A DNA stretch of 64,000 nt, from positions 41,255-105,254 of the forward strand of contig ONAR01000010.1 in NCBI GenBank assembly GCA_900315835.1, given 5' to 3'. The notes beneath the pieces were generated by a model. The model ran no database searches. It was not told the origin of the DNA and saw only the letters and a list, made by a program, of their open reading frames with translations. Of this stretch, positions 40,923 to 49,707 are shown piece by piece (within the stretch, counting starts at the first letter, position 1; every line of letters begins with the position of its first letter). The position numbers and the translations under genes are program-made. This stretch comes from an uncultured Prevotella sp. (GTDB taxonomy: Bacteria; Bacteroidota; Bacteroidia; Bacteroidales; Bacteroidaceae).

Positions 40923-42791
40923 TTACTCGGCATCCAAAGCGAAGACGTGAGCCTTGGGAGCGCCGTATGTGGCGTCTACGACCAGACGCATGGCCTTCGC
41001 CTGCACGGGCTCAAAGGCCACCTTCTTCAGGCGCAGATAGTTGTCCTTGCCGGTATACACCGTCTTCCATCCGTCCTTCGTCTGCACGTCGATGTGGAAG
41101 TCCTTGGTCATCATCTTCGGAATCTCTACGCGCTCCGTCGTTGCCTCAAGTTTACGCATGCGCTTGCTGCGATACTTCAGGTCGGAGTCGAAGATGATGC
41201 GGGCGCCCTTGAGCGTCTGGTACTTCTTCCATTTATACTGTATGGTCTCCTCGCCCGGAGCCACCCATACGCCGTTGTCGACACCGTCCCATTTACGGTC
41301 GACGCCATTGCGCAGCACCTCCACGTCTTTGTCCACCTTGGCAGCCATCGTCAGCGCCGTCGGCTGACGCCAACGGTAAGGCAGCATCACGTCGTCGTCC
41401 TCCAACTCAGCCTGCAGCTGGCGGATATAATCCTTGTGCACATCAGCGGGAGTGATGTTCTTCTCCACCGCAATGGCCGCACCGGTACCGGCAGCCTGAC
41501 CGAGCAGTGCGCACGTCGCCATGACACGCGTCGACGACAGTCCCATATGCGTGGTGGAGATGTCTCGACCGGCAAACATCAGGTTGGGCACATTGACCGA
41601 GTAGAGGCATCCGAAAGGTATGCCGAAAGGATACGGACCTCTGTATTCCACGGAGATGCGGCCTTTCTTATGGAAGGCCTCAGGGTCGTGGTCATCCAAG
41701 GTCCAGCCGCCATAAGCAATGACATCGTCGAAGTGACCACCCGACATGATATCATGCTGATTAAGGATGTGGGGGCCCACGTAGCGCGCCGACTCCCGCT
41801 TACCAGGCAGGGAACCAATCCAGTCGAGGTCGTAGCCCTTGCAGCGGCCGTCGGGATTGTTCTTCATATATTCCCACACGCCGTAAGCGATGCGCTTCAG
41901 CTCATACTGTATGGCGTTGGCATCCTTGATGGTGTTGTCCATTCCGCCGAACTCAATCCACCAGAAGTTGTTGTCCTTCGGATAGAGCTTCTTATAATTG
42001 AACTTGATTCCCTTCGTGGTCGACTTCGGTGTGGGGTAGTTGAAGTCGGAGTCGGTGAAATGATACGCCCAGTCGGGAGCCTTGAACGGATGGTCCTCCG
42101 TCGTCTTACGCAGCTGGAGCAGCAGCGAGTTGCCCATGGTGTGGGCGTCGCCGCCTTTCTGCAGGAAAGTCTCATTAAACTCCGAAGGCAGCTCGCGGCC
42201 CATTCTGAACTTAGCGCCGGAAAGCCGCAGAATACCGTCGCCCGTGCAGTCGATGAAGATCTTACCCGAGACGGTATAGTTGGTGTAAGCATTCGTGTTC
42301 CACGCCTTCACGGCAGCAATGCGGTTAACGTCCATGACGACACCGTTGACCGAAGTGTTCAGCAGCAGCTTGATGTTCGGCTCGGAGACCACCGTCGAAT
42401 ACATGGCGTCATCCCAGAGGGTATACCGCTGCAGGGGGTTGTAATAGAAGTTGCGCAGCTGCATCTCCTCCAAGATACCGGTTTCCTGGTTCTGGTCGCC
42501 CTTAGCGCCGCAGATGCCCATCCTTATCTCACTGGAAGCGTTGCCGCCTAACACCGGCCGGTCCTGGATGAGCACCACCTTGGCATTGTGCCTTGCCGCT
42601 GACACGGCAGCGCATACGCCCGACAGTCCTCCGCCGCAAACCACGACGTCGGCATTGAGCTTCTCCTCATAGGTTACCTTTGCGTTGTTCTCGGTCAACA
42701 TGCCCTGCGCACTGCCGCACAGGCTCCATGCTGAGACCGTCAGCAACATTAATAAACTCCTTACTTTCATTTTTCTACGTATATTATTCAT
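40923..42791 (-). CDS. Exported FAD-dependent oxidoreductase (FAD_oxidored type)
   Basis: 622 residues; a start seven codons later (MKVRSLLMLL) is equally good. A signal peptide precedes a Rossmann FAD site: DVVVCGGGLSGVCAAVSAAR, then VLIQDRPVLGGNASSEIRMG. A second block (LMFAGRDISTTHMGLSSTR, ALLGQAAGTGAA) closes the flavin site. The last 140 residues resemble a discoidin (F5/8C)-like domain. Such proteins are common in sugar-acid and polyol loci; substrate is unknown. It starts 6 bp after the antiporter stop, so the two form an operon. A redox enzyme outside the cytoplasm in a phosphate-ester locus is unusual. Confidence 0.85.
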   Translation of the reverse strand: MNNIRRKMKVRSLLMLLTVSAWSLCGSAQGMLTENNAKVTYEEKLNADVVVCGGGLSGVCAAVSAARHNAKVVLIQDRPVLGGNASSEIRMGICGAKGDQNQETGILEEMQLRNFYYNPLQRYTLWDDAMYSTVVSEPNIKLLLNTSVNGVVMDVNRIAAVKAWNTNAYTNYTVSGKIFIDCTGDGILRLSGAKFRMGRELPSEFNETFLQKGGDAHTMGNSLLLQLRKTTEDHPFKAPDWAYHFTDSDFNYPTPKSTTKGIKFNYKKLYPKDNNFWWIEFGGMDNTIKDANAIQYELKRIAYGVWEYMKNNPDGRCKGYDLDWIGSLPGKRESARYVGPHILNQHDIMSGGHFDDVIAYGGWTLDDHDPEAFHKKGRISVEYRGPYPFGIPFGCLYSVNVPNLMFAGRDISTTHMGLSSTRVMATCALLGQAAGTGAAIAVEKNITPADVHKDYIRQLQAELEDDDVMLPYRWRQPTALTMAAKVDKDVEVLRNGVDRKWDGVDNGVWVAPGEETIQYKWKKYQTLKGARIIFDSDLKYRSKRMRKLEATTERVEIPKMMTKDFHIDVQTKDGWKTVYTGKDNYLRLKKVAFEPVQAKAMRLVVDATYGAPKAHVFALDAE

Positions 42792-42797
42792 ACAGGT

Positions 42798-44111
42798 TTA
42801 ATCGTCATAACCATTGGCCTTCGCATTCCAAAGCAGAGCCAACACGCCGACGCCAATGATGGCAGCCACGAGCAGACAGATGAAGATGTAGTTCCAGCCG
42901 AAGTGATCGGCAACATAACCAAATCCCCAGCCGCTGAGCACGGTGCTGGCGTAGCCGAAGAGACCGGTCAGACCGACAGCCGATGCGGCTGCATCGCGCG
43001 TTGCGAGGTTGGCGGCTGCAATGCCTACCAACGCCTGCGGTCCATAGATAAAGAATCCAATCAAGAAGAGGAAGAAGATGCAGCCGGCAACAGGCAGGTT
43101 GGCATCCTTCCAAAGCCACAGACAGCCGACGAACAACAAGGCCAACAGCATGCAGATAACGCTCACGCGCGCTGCCTTACCATGGAAAAGACGGTCGCAG
43201 ACGTAGCCGCTGAGCACCATACCGCCGAGGCCGCAGAGCTCAAAGCCACCGGCAATCCATCCCGACTGCTGAGGAGTGAAGCCCAGCCACTGCTGGAACA
43301 TCGTCGGGCCCCAGTCGAGGAACGCGAAACGAACGGTATAGACAAAGAAGTTGGAGATAGCAAGAATCCAGATGAAAGGATTCTTGAAGACATGCTTCAT
43401 CAGAATCTCACCGAAGTGCTGCTTGTTGACATTCTTTTCCACGCCGCCTTTCTCCTTGCCTACGGCAATCTCGGGCAGGTTCACCGAGGAAGGCGTGTCG
43501 CGCAGCGTAAAGAAGACGAACACCACGCCACACAAGGCGATGATTGCAGGGATGAAGAAGCACCAGCGCCATCCGAAACCTACGATATAGCCGCAGAGCA
43601 CCAATGCGATGAAAGCGCCGATGCTATGGCTGGTGTTCCAGATGCTCATCTTTGTTGCGAGCTGGTTGGGGTGCACCCAGTGGGTCAGAATACGTGCGCA
43701 GGGTGGATAACCGCAGCCCTGGAACCATCCGTTGAGCACCCACGCCACGCCAAAGAGCCAGACGACCGAGCTCATTCCGAATACAAAGTTGCAGATGGCG
43801 CACATCGCCAGACCAAACATCATGAACCAGCGTGCGTTGACGCGGTCACCGACAAAGCCATTGAGAAATTTAGACAGACCATAAACCACGCCGTTCAGCG
43901 TTAGGAAAATACCCAAGTCCGTCTTGGTAAAGCCCAGTGTGGGATCGGCTTCCATACCCGGAATAGCCATGCTTAGGTTCTTTCGCACAACATAAAAGAT
44001 GGCATAACCAATCATGGTACCAATAATTGACCGCAACTGCCACCGTTCAAACTTTTGTGCGGTTGCATCATCAGTCTGACGTCCAATCAGCTCTAAAGAT
44101 TTATTACTCAT
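42798..44111 (-). CDS. Organophosphate:phosphate antiporter, GlpT/UhpT family (MFS)
   Basis: 437 residues, 12 membrane segments. OPA-family blocks are clear: YAIFYVVRKNLSMAIPGM near residue 37, TKTDLGIFLTLNGVVYGLSK, LNGWFQGCGYPPCARILTHW, RFAFLDWGPTMFQQWLG, and FFIYGPQALVGIAAANLATR. The RKNLS arginine corresponds to the phosphate-binding Arg45 of E. coli GlpT. These carriers import glycerol-3-phosphate or hexose phosphates in exchange for Pi. Neighbouring G1P and G3P dehydrogenases argue for glycerol phosphates as cargo. It is divergent from the epimerase gene. Confidence 0.9.
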   Translation of the reverse strand: MSNKSLELIGRQTDDATAQKFERWQLRSIIGTMIGYAIFYVVRKNLSMAIPGMEADPTLGFTKTDLGIFLTLNGVVYGLSKFLNGFVGDRVNARWFMMFGLAMCAICNFVFGMSSVVWLFGVAWVLNGWFQGCGYPPCARILTHWVHPNQLATKMSIWNTSHSIGAFIALVLCGYIVGFGWRWCFFIPAIIALCGVVFVFFTLRDTPSSVNLPEIAVGKEKGGVEKNVNKQHFGEILMKHVFKNPFIWILAISNFFVYTVRFAFLDWGPTMFQQWLGFTPQQSGWIAGGFELCGLGGMVLSGYVCDRLFHGKAARVSVICMLLALLFVGCLWLWKDANLPVAGCIFFLFLIGFFIYGPQALVGIAAANLATRDAAASAVGLTGLFGYASTVLSGWGFGYVADHFGWNYIFICLLVAAIIGVGVLALLWNAKANGYDD

Positions 44112-44326
44112 CAGTTTTCAGATTTAGAATATATATTTATTAGATGTACGTGTTGGTAATAAGTTATCGCCAATAAACTATGCAAAAATAACAATCTTTA
44201 CTCAAATAAGCAAGCTTTTCATCCTTTTTATTCCTTTATACAAAGAAAAATTTCATAACGCAACACTATTCGGATAATAAGTTATATATTTGCACAACGA
44301 AAACTTAATATGTAAATCAGAAGACT
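44112..44326. promoter_or_regulatory. Divergent promoter region between antiporter and epimerase
   Basis: TATATTTG at 44285-44292 is a good -7 box for the plus-strand gene. AATAAGTTAT occurs twice, at about 44158 (GGTAATAAGTTATCG) and 44276 (GATAATAAGTTATAT), one near each start, and could be a shared operator. The region is strongly AT-rich; no gene is seen. Confidence 0.5.
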
Positions 44327-44998
44327 ATGAACAAGAAACTATCTGTATCACTGATGTGCGCCGACCTGATGCACATGGCTGATGACGTGGAGACCTTGGA
44401 AGCCAACCATGTAGACTGGTTCCACATCGACATTATGGATGCCCACTTCGTACCTAACCTCACCTTCGGTCCCGACTACTGCAAAGCGCTGAAGGCAATC
44501 TCCCACACGCCTCTCGACTATCACCTGATGATGGATAACCCCGAGCTTTTCATCAATGCGGTGCCCCTGACGGCTGAGGATTACGTCACCGTACACAGCG
44601 AACTGCCCGAGGATGTAGCCAAGTCAGCGCTCCGGCTCGTCCGCAGCAAGGGTGCGCATACCGGCATCGCCGTCAACCCCGACACCCCGGTGGAGCGCAT
44701 TCTGCCTTATCTCAATGACATCGACCTTGTATTGCTCATGCTCGTTCAACCCGGTTTCGCAGGTCAGAAGATGAAGGAAGGCATCATGGATAAGGTCGCT
44801 GCCACGAGGGCTTTTCTAAAGGAACATGGCCGCAACGATGTGCTCATCTCCACCGATGGCAACATCAGCGTTGAGCGCGCCGTACACATGGCGGAGTTGG
44901 GTGCCGACATCTTCGTCGGCGGCACATCGGCCGTCTTCAAGAAAGGCCAGCGTTTGGAGGATACCATCGGCACCTTCTTCAAAGCCGTCAACGGATAA
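44327..44998 (+). CDS. Ribulose-phosphate 3-epimerase family protein
   Basis: 223 residues, one TIM barrel. Metal and phosphate-binding features of the family are present: VSLMCADL (start), HIDIMD (33-38), YHLMMDNP, LMLVQPGFAGQ, STDGNIS and FVGGTSAVF. It would epimerise a ketopentose or ketohexose phosphate at C3. Differences such as LMCADL for the common PSILAAD of housekeeping Rpe suggest a specialised relative, for example allulose-6-phosphate epimerase type. Its place in a glycerol-phosphate locus hints that the natural substrate also carries a sugar phosphate. Confidence 0.86.
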   Translation: MNKKLSVSLMCADLMHMADDVETLEANHVDWFHIDIMDAHFVPNLTFGPDYCKALKAISHTPLDYHLMMDNPELFINAVPLTAEDYVTVHSELPEDVAKSALRLVRSKGAHTGIAVNPDTPVERILPYLNDIDLVLLMLVQPGFAGQKMKEGIMDKVAATRAFLKEHGRNDVLISTDGNISVERAVHMAELGADIFVGGTSAVFKKGQRLEDTIGTFFKAVNG

Positions 44999-45018
44999 AA
45001 GATGGAATAACATAAAAC

Positions 45019-45052
45019 AACAGAGGCAGCCACAACGGTTGCCTCTGTTATT
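45019..45052. terminator. Bidirectional terminator between epimerase and G1P dehydrogenase
   Basis: AACAGAGGCA (45019-45028) and TGCCTCTGTT (45040-45049) form a perfect 10-bp stem with an 11-nt loop. ATTATCATTAT follows on the plus strand and a T-rich run on the minus strand. Confidence 0.7.
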
Positions 45053-45111
45053 ATCATTATAGGGATGCGGCAGCTATTTTACATTGTTAGCTGCCAGCAT
45101 CTTATACCTTA

Positions 45112-46455
45112 TTATATCTCCCAGCATCCGCCTTTGCCGAAGGTGTCCATTAGCAGCTGGTCGTAGAACATGCCGCGCTTGGCGAGATCCAGGAGGTTGA
45201 AGCGCCAACGCATGAGCTGAGCGAAGTCGCAGCGGTAGAGCAGCCACTTGCGGGTGATGCCGATATCCTGCGGCTGGGTCGGTGCACCGACGATGGCGAA
45301 CAACTTCTGCATCTTGTCGAACGAATACACCTGCTTCTTCAGCTTCTCGCGGAACTCCGGCCAGCACTCCTTTACGGTCTGCAGCTGTTTGCGCACGGTC
45401 TCCTTGTCATTGTATTTCTTCGTAATCTCCGTATAGCCCAATTTCGGTGCGGGGAAGTCCTCGAAGAGGTCGAGGGCACGCTGCTGCTCCTGCTCGAGCG
45501 TAGGCCAGTTGGCGACACATTTATCCACGTCGAGCTTCGTCAAGTCGTAAGTCAGGAACTTATCAAACATACCGCACATCGTCAGCGTACCGATAGCCAC
45601 CTGGAAGCCATGGCTTTGGAGCTTGCCGTGATAGCGGTGGTGCGTCATATCCATGATATGGCTGAAGAGGTGGTCGGTGCAGCTTGCGGGTCGGCTGCTG
45701 CCGTTAGCCTGCATGGCGAAGCCGCTCAGGGTCAGACCTACGAAGAAGTTGCCCACGGCATCCGGGTCACCCGATGCCACCTTCTCAGGATTGGCCAGCA
45801 TATCGTCGAGCACATCCTGCAGCACATGCCAAGCCTCCGGTTTGATGGGCTCCGTGCCCATGAGGTCGGCAATCATCCACTCGGCACCGGCAGGCACCTT
45901 GGCAGCCAGGTCGGCATAACCGGCGGCGGTCATCTCTTTCGGAGCATGAGCCAGGACATCCACATCAGCCACCATGGCGATAGGTGCCGGGCACTCGAAG
46001 GTTTGCTTGGCACCCTCGTAAGTGATCGAAGCGCCGAAGCTGGTGTAACCGTCAACCGAGGCAGCCGTTGCCACCGACAGGTAACGCTGGTCGTTGAGAT
46101 GGTGGGAAGCCAACTTACAGAGGTCGTTGATGACGCCGGAGCCTACGGAGACGGCAATAGCCTGATGCTCCTTCAGCACCTCCTCAACCATCATCACGTA
46201 TTTCCATTCGGCGTGGAATTCCTTCTCCTCAATGATGAACTTGTCGACATCGATGCCTGCGGCTTTCATCTTGTTGAAGACATCTTCGCCTGCAGCCTTC
46301 CATGTGTTGCAGTCGGCAATAATCATTGCTTTCTTCCCGGGAAAATGTTTCTTGAACAATACGGGCACCTGAGTGTGTACGCCATGCCCCATCACAAAAT
46401 CCTTGGTCTGGGTAGCCACCTGCAGACCTTTCTCAATCATCTCTTTATTTGTCAT
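45112..46455 (-). CDS. egsA: sn-glycerol-1-phosphate dehydrogenase (EgsA/AraM family)
   Basis: 447 residues. Iron-dependent alcohol dehydrogenase-like fold with the G1PDH hallmarks: AVSVGSGVINDLCKLASHHL (NAD-binding GSG and DLCK), SVATAASVDGYTSFGASI, ADLAAKVPAGAEWMIADLM and the metal-ligand region CTDHLFSHIMDMTHHRYHG. Archaea use such enzymes to make G1P for ether lipids; Bacillus AraM makes G1P in the other direction, from DHAP. In a catabolic locus the enzyme could oxidise imported G1P to DHAP. It is followed downstream only by a terminator, and the HAD phosphatase gene is 66 bp upstream on the same strand. Confidence 0.9.
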   Translation of the reverse strand: MTNKEMIEKGLQVATQTKDFVMGHGVHTQVPVLFKKHFPGKKAMIIADCNTWKAAGEDVFNKMKAAGIDVDKFIIEEKEFHAEWKYVMMVEEVLKEHQAIAVSVGSGVINDLCKLASHHLNDQRYLSVATAASVDGYTSFGASITYEGAKQTFECPAPIAMVADVDVLAHAPKEMTAAGYADLAAKVPAGAEWMIADLMGTEPIKPEAWHVLQDVLDDMLANPEKVASGDPDAVGNFFVGLTLSGFAMQANGSSRPASCTDHLFSHIMDMTHHRYHGKLQSHGFQVAIGTLTMCGMFDKFLTYDLTKLDVDKCVANWPTLEQEQQRALDLFEDFPAPKLGYTEITKKYNDKETVRKQLQTVKECWPEFREKLKKQVYSFDKMQKLFAIVGAPTQPQDIGITRKWLLYRCDFAQLMRWRFNLLDLAKRGMFYDQLLMDTFGKGGCWEI

Positions 46456-46521
46456 TGTTAATTAAGATATAAGGCTTTATTTTTTTAAGTCAAATGATTA
46501 CCGGTTCGCTCCACCGACATG

Positions 46522-47385
46522 TTATTGGTGCGCTTTGCACAGCAGTTCACCAAATTCCTTGATGCTTGCCGCCGTGAGATCGGGCTGCCGCTCATAGGTC
46601 AACGACACCTCGAGCGTGGTCTCTCCCGAGAGCACGAGCACGCCAAACGATCCGGCATTCTGCGCCGTGGCCACATCGGTATAGATGCGGTCGCCGACCA
46701 TGGCGATCTCGTCGTCGTGGAGCTTATATTTGTCGCGGATACACCAGAGCATGTTGGGATTGGGTTTACCAATCACAACATCGGGCTTACGCTTCGTAGC
46801 GCCCTCTATGGCTTTGCAGAGCGAACCGCAATCGACGAGTATCGTCTGTTCATCGGTCGGGCAAACCCAGTCGGGGTTGGTGGCGATATAAGGAATGTCG
46901 GTGTGGGAAGCCCACCAAGCCGCACGACAAAGGCGGCTGTAGGTAAGCGTCATGTCGAACGCGGCCACCAAGATGTCGGGGCGGTCGTCGGGTGAGTCGG
47001 CGCACAGCTCAAACCCACCTTTTCTGAACTCTTCCTGCATGCTCGGAGTACCTAAGGCGAAGATGCGATGGGCCTCGGGGTAATGCTCATGAATATAGTC
47101 GATGGTGGCGATAGACGAGGTGTACATCTGCTCCTCAGTAGCCTCAATGCCAAGCCGCTTCAACTTCAGCAGATAGTCGCCCGCGTTCTTAGTCGGGTTG
47201 TTGGTCAAAAACGAGTAGCTGATGCCGAACTTCCGAAGGGTGTCGAGAAACGGCTGGGTGTAGGGGAACAAGGTGTTGCCAAGGTAGATAGTGCCATCCA
47301 TGTCGAGTGCGACATGCTTGATTTTGGCCAAAGCCTGAAGCAGCGCTTCATCGTTTAACGGTGAGATGTACTTATCAAATTCCAT
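46522..47385 (-). CDS. HAD-IIA family phosphatase (NagD/AraL-like)
   Basis: 287 residues. Motif I is LDMDGTIYLGN with nucleophile Asp28 and Asp30; motif II is SFLTNNPT; motif III is IGKPNPNM; motif IV is MVGDRIYTDVATAQNAG. The large C2a-type cap lies between motifs II and III. These enzymes remove phosphate from small sugar or polyol phosphates. It is adjacent to the G1P dehydrogenase gene, as AraL is adjacent to AraM in Bacillus subtilis, so glycerol phosphate or a related product is a likely substrate. Confidence 0.88.
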   Translation of the reverse strand: MEFDKYISPLNDEALLQALAKIKHVALDMDGTIYLGNTLFPYTQPFLDTLRKFGISYSFLTNNPTKNAGDYLLKLKRLGIEATEEQMYTSSIATIDYIHEHYPEAHRIFALGTPSMQEEFRKGGFELCADSPDDRPDILVAAFDMTLTYSRLCRAAWWASHTDIPYIATNPDWVCPTDEQTILVDCGSLCKAIEGATKRKPDVVIGKPNPNMLWCIRDKYKLHDDEIAMVGDRIYTDVATAQNAGSFGVLVLSGETTLEVSLTYERQPDLTAASIKEFGELLCKAHQ

Positions 47386-47649
47386 CGTCTATATAATAAT
47401 TAATGTCTAATGTTTCCGTAATGTACATGCGTAATCATAGGGATAGCTATTCCTAAACGTATTTTTCAATATGAAACAAAATTAGCTATTTTATCCTTAG
47501 AAACAAAATTTTAATAGGATTATCACATTATTTTCATATTTTTTAATAGATGGTTAAACTTGAGGGCCCCGACTATATCCCATCACTTCCATCCCCGTGT
47601 TTTCCCCTACGCCCCCCCGGTTCTGCAGGACGCTGTTGTGCAGCGCCGC
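47386..47649. other. AT-rich gap upstream of the HAD gene, no gene seen
   Basis: About 170 bp of AT-rich DNA, which must hold the promoter for the minus-strand HAD-egsA pair, is followed by a short C/G-rich stretch (CTACGCCCCCCCGG). I see no open frame or RNA fold that I can name. Confidence 0.5.
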
Positions 47650-47945
47650 TATCGATTCGCGATACCATAGCTATCGCACCGTCATACCATAGCTATCGCA
47701 CCGTCATACCATAGCTATCGCACCGTCATACCATAGCTATCGCACCGTCATACCATAGCTGCCTTCAGACGGCTGGTGGCCGGCACAAGACCGGCCACTA
47801 CACTGGCTGTTTCGTCGGCAAGAATGCCGACGCTCCTACTTCTGCTTATTGTAATGACTGGACTTCCGGACTTCTGGACTTCCGGACTTCTGGACTTCTG
47901 GACTTCCGGACTTCTGTCTTCAGGACTTCTGTCTTCTTCATTACT
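47650..47945. repeat. Composite modular intergenic repeat, copy B
   Basis: Five tandem 22-bp units CATACCATAGCTATCGCACC... (47650-47760), then GGCTGGTGGCCGGCACAAG, ACCGGCCACTACACTGGCTG, a GTCGGC/GCCGAC stem and GCTCCTACTTCTGC, then GTAATGACTGGACTTCC and about seven tandem GGACTTC(C/T) units. Module order equals copy A at 21779-21930, but the flanking tandem arrays are longer here. Confidence 0.9.
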
Positions 47946-48069
47946 CTCTTCTTCCCCCCTCATATGTTAAAACATCGTTTCTGCTTTGCTATGAAACATT
48001 TTTTTAATAATTTTGTCATCTGAAGGAAATGAACCTACGTACAAGGAATGAACCTATAAGGAAAATATT

Positions 48070-49701
48070 ATGATGGACAAGATTCTCACAGACGATTATG
48101 ATGTGATCATTATCGGTGGTGGTATCACAGGCGCAGGAACTGCACGCGATTGTGCACGGCGCGGCATGAAGACTTTACTCGTTGAGAAACGCGACTTCAC
48201 CAATGGAGCTACGGGTCGTAACCATGGATTGCTGCATAGTGGCGCCCGCTATGCCGTCTTCGACCAGGAGTCAGCGCGCGAATGCATTAAGGAAAACATG
48301 ACCCTCCGCCGTGTGGCACGTCATTGCGTGGAAGAGACTGACGGCCTTTTCATTACCCTTCCCGAGGACAGTCTTGACTATCAGAAGAACTTCGTTGAGG
48401 CTTGCCACCGCGCCGGCATCCGCGCCGACGTCATCTCGCCGGAAGAGGCAAAACGCATTGAGCCAGCCGTCAACCCCGCACTCATCGGTGCCGTCCGTGT
48501 ACCCGATGCTTCTATTGACCCCTTCCGACTCACTACAGCCAACATTATCGATGCCAAGCGCCACGGTGCTCAGGTGCTGACCTATGAGGAAGCCGTGGGC
48601 TTCGTCATAGACAACGGCGTGATGCACGGCGTGAAACTCCGCAACAACCGCACCGGCGAAGAAGCCGAAGTGCATTGCCGTCTTGTCATCAATGCAGCCG
48701 GCATCTGGGGCCAGTCCGTGGCGCAGTTGGCCGGCATTAAGATCAACATGTTCCCCGCCAAAGGCACGTTGCTCATCTTCGGCCACCGCGTCAACCACAT
48801 GGTGCTGAACCGCTGCCGCAAGCCCGCCAATGGTGACATCCTCGTTCCCGATGATGCCGTCTGCGTCATTGGTACGACGAGCGACCGCGTACCCTTCGAC
48901 CAGATTGACGACATGCGCGCCACACCCGAAGAGGTGGACCTGATGATCCGCGAGGGCATGCACCTCGCGCCGAGCCTTGCCACAACCCGCATCATCCGGG
49001 CCTACGCCGGTGTACGTCCCCTCGTAGCCGCCGACAATGATCCGTCAGGCCGAAACATCAGCCGCGGCATCGTATTGCTGGACCACGAGCAACGCGACGG
49101 ACTGAAGGGCTTCATCACCATCACCGGCGGCAAGATGATGACCTACCGCCTCATGGCCGAGAAAGCCACCGACCTCGCCTGCAAGAAGCTCGGCATCGAC
49201 AAGCAATGCGATACCGCTGTGGTGCCGCTGCCGGGGTCGGAGGAGAGCGACAGCAAGATCAAGACGGAGCTGCGCAACGACATCTACAGCGACCCCGTAG
49301 CTTCGACGAGCCGACTTGCGGAGATTGGCCGCCACGGTACCTTCACCAACGAGATTCCCCACGATACAATAGAAGACCGCGCCCTCGTCTGCGAGTGCGA
49401 GGAGGTGAGCGTCGGCGAGGTGAAGTTCGCCATCGACAAGCTCCACGTCCACAACCTCATCAACCTGCGCCGCCGCACACGCATCGGCATGGGCACCTGT
49501 CAGGGTGAGCTCTGCGCTTGCCGCGCCTCCTGCGTGCTCTGCCAGCTCGGCCACAGCAAGCCTAAGGATGCCCTCAACGATCTCACCTCCTTCATGCAGG
49601 AACGATGGAAAGGCATGCAGCCGGTGGCATGGGGCGACACCTTGAAAGAGAACCAGCTGACGCTGAAAATCTATCAGGAACTTTGCGGACTAAAATCATA
49701 A
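48070..49701 (+). CDS. glpA: Anaerobic glycerol-3-phosphate dehydrogenase, subunit A
   Basis: 543 residues; the second codon is also ATG. FAD site DVIIIGGGITGAGTARDCAR near residue 10, TNGATGRNHGLLHSGARYAV and GVRPLVAADND are DAO/GlpA blocks. The C-terminal BFD-like domain has cysteines in LVCECEEVSVGEV and GMGTCQGELCACRASCVLC for an iron-sulfur centre. It oxidises sn-glycerol-3-phosphate to DHAP. It heads glpA-glpB-glpC, and its stop is 6 bp before glpB. Confidence 0.95.
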   Translation: MMDKILTDDYDVIIIGGGITGAGTARDCARRGMKTLLVEKRDFTNGATGRNHGLLHSGARYAVFDQESARECIKENMTLRRVARHCVEETDGLFITLPEDSLDYQKNFVEACHRAGIRADVISPEEAKRIEPAVNPALIGAVRVPDASIDPFRLTTANIIDAKRHGAQVLTYEEAVGFVIDNGVMHGVKLRNNRTGEEAEVHCRLVINAAGIWGQSVAQLAGIKINMFPAKGTLLIFGHRVNHMVLNRCRKPANGDILVPDDAVCVIGTTSDRVPFDQIDDMRATPEEVDLMIREGMHLAPSLATTRIIRAYAGVRPLVAADNDPSGRNISRGIVLLDHEQRDGLKGFITITGGKMMTYRLMAEKATDLACKKLGIDKQCDTAVVPLPGSEESDSKIKTELRNDIYSDPVASTSRLAEIGRHGTFTNEIPHDTIEDRALVCECEEVSVGEVKFAIDKLHVHNLINLRRRTRIGMGTCQGELCACRASCVLCQLGHSKPKDALNDLTSFMQERWKGMQPVAWGDTLKENQLTLKIYQELCGLKS

Positions 49702-49707
49702 CAGCAG

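Noticed and set aside
40947-42551. 534-codon plus-strand open frame opposite the FAD oxidoreductase
   Set aside because: The minus-strand protein has full FAD motifs; the plus frame has none.
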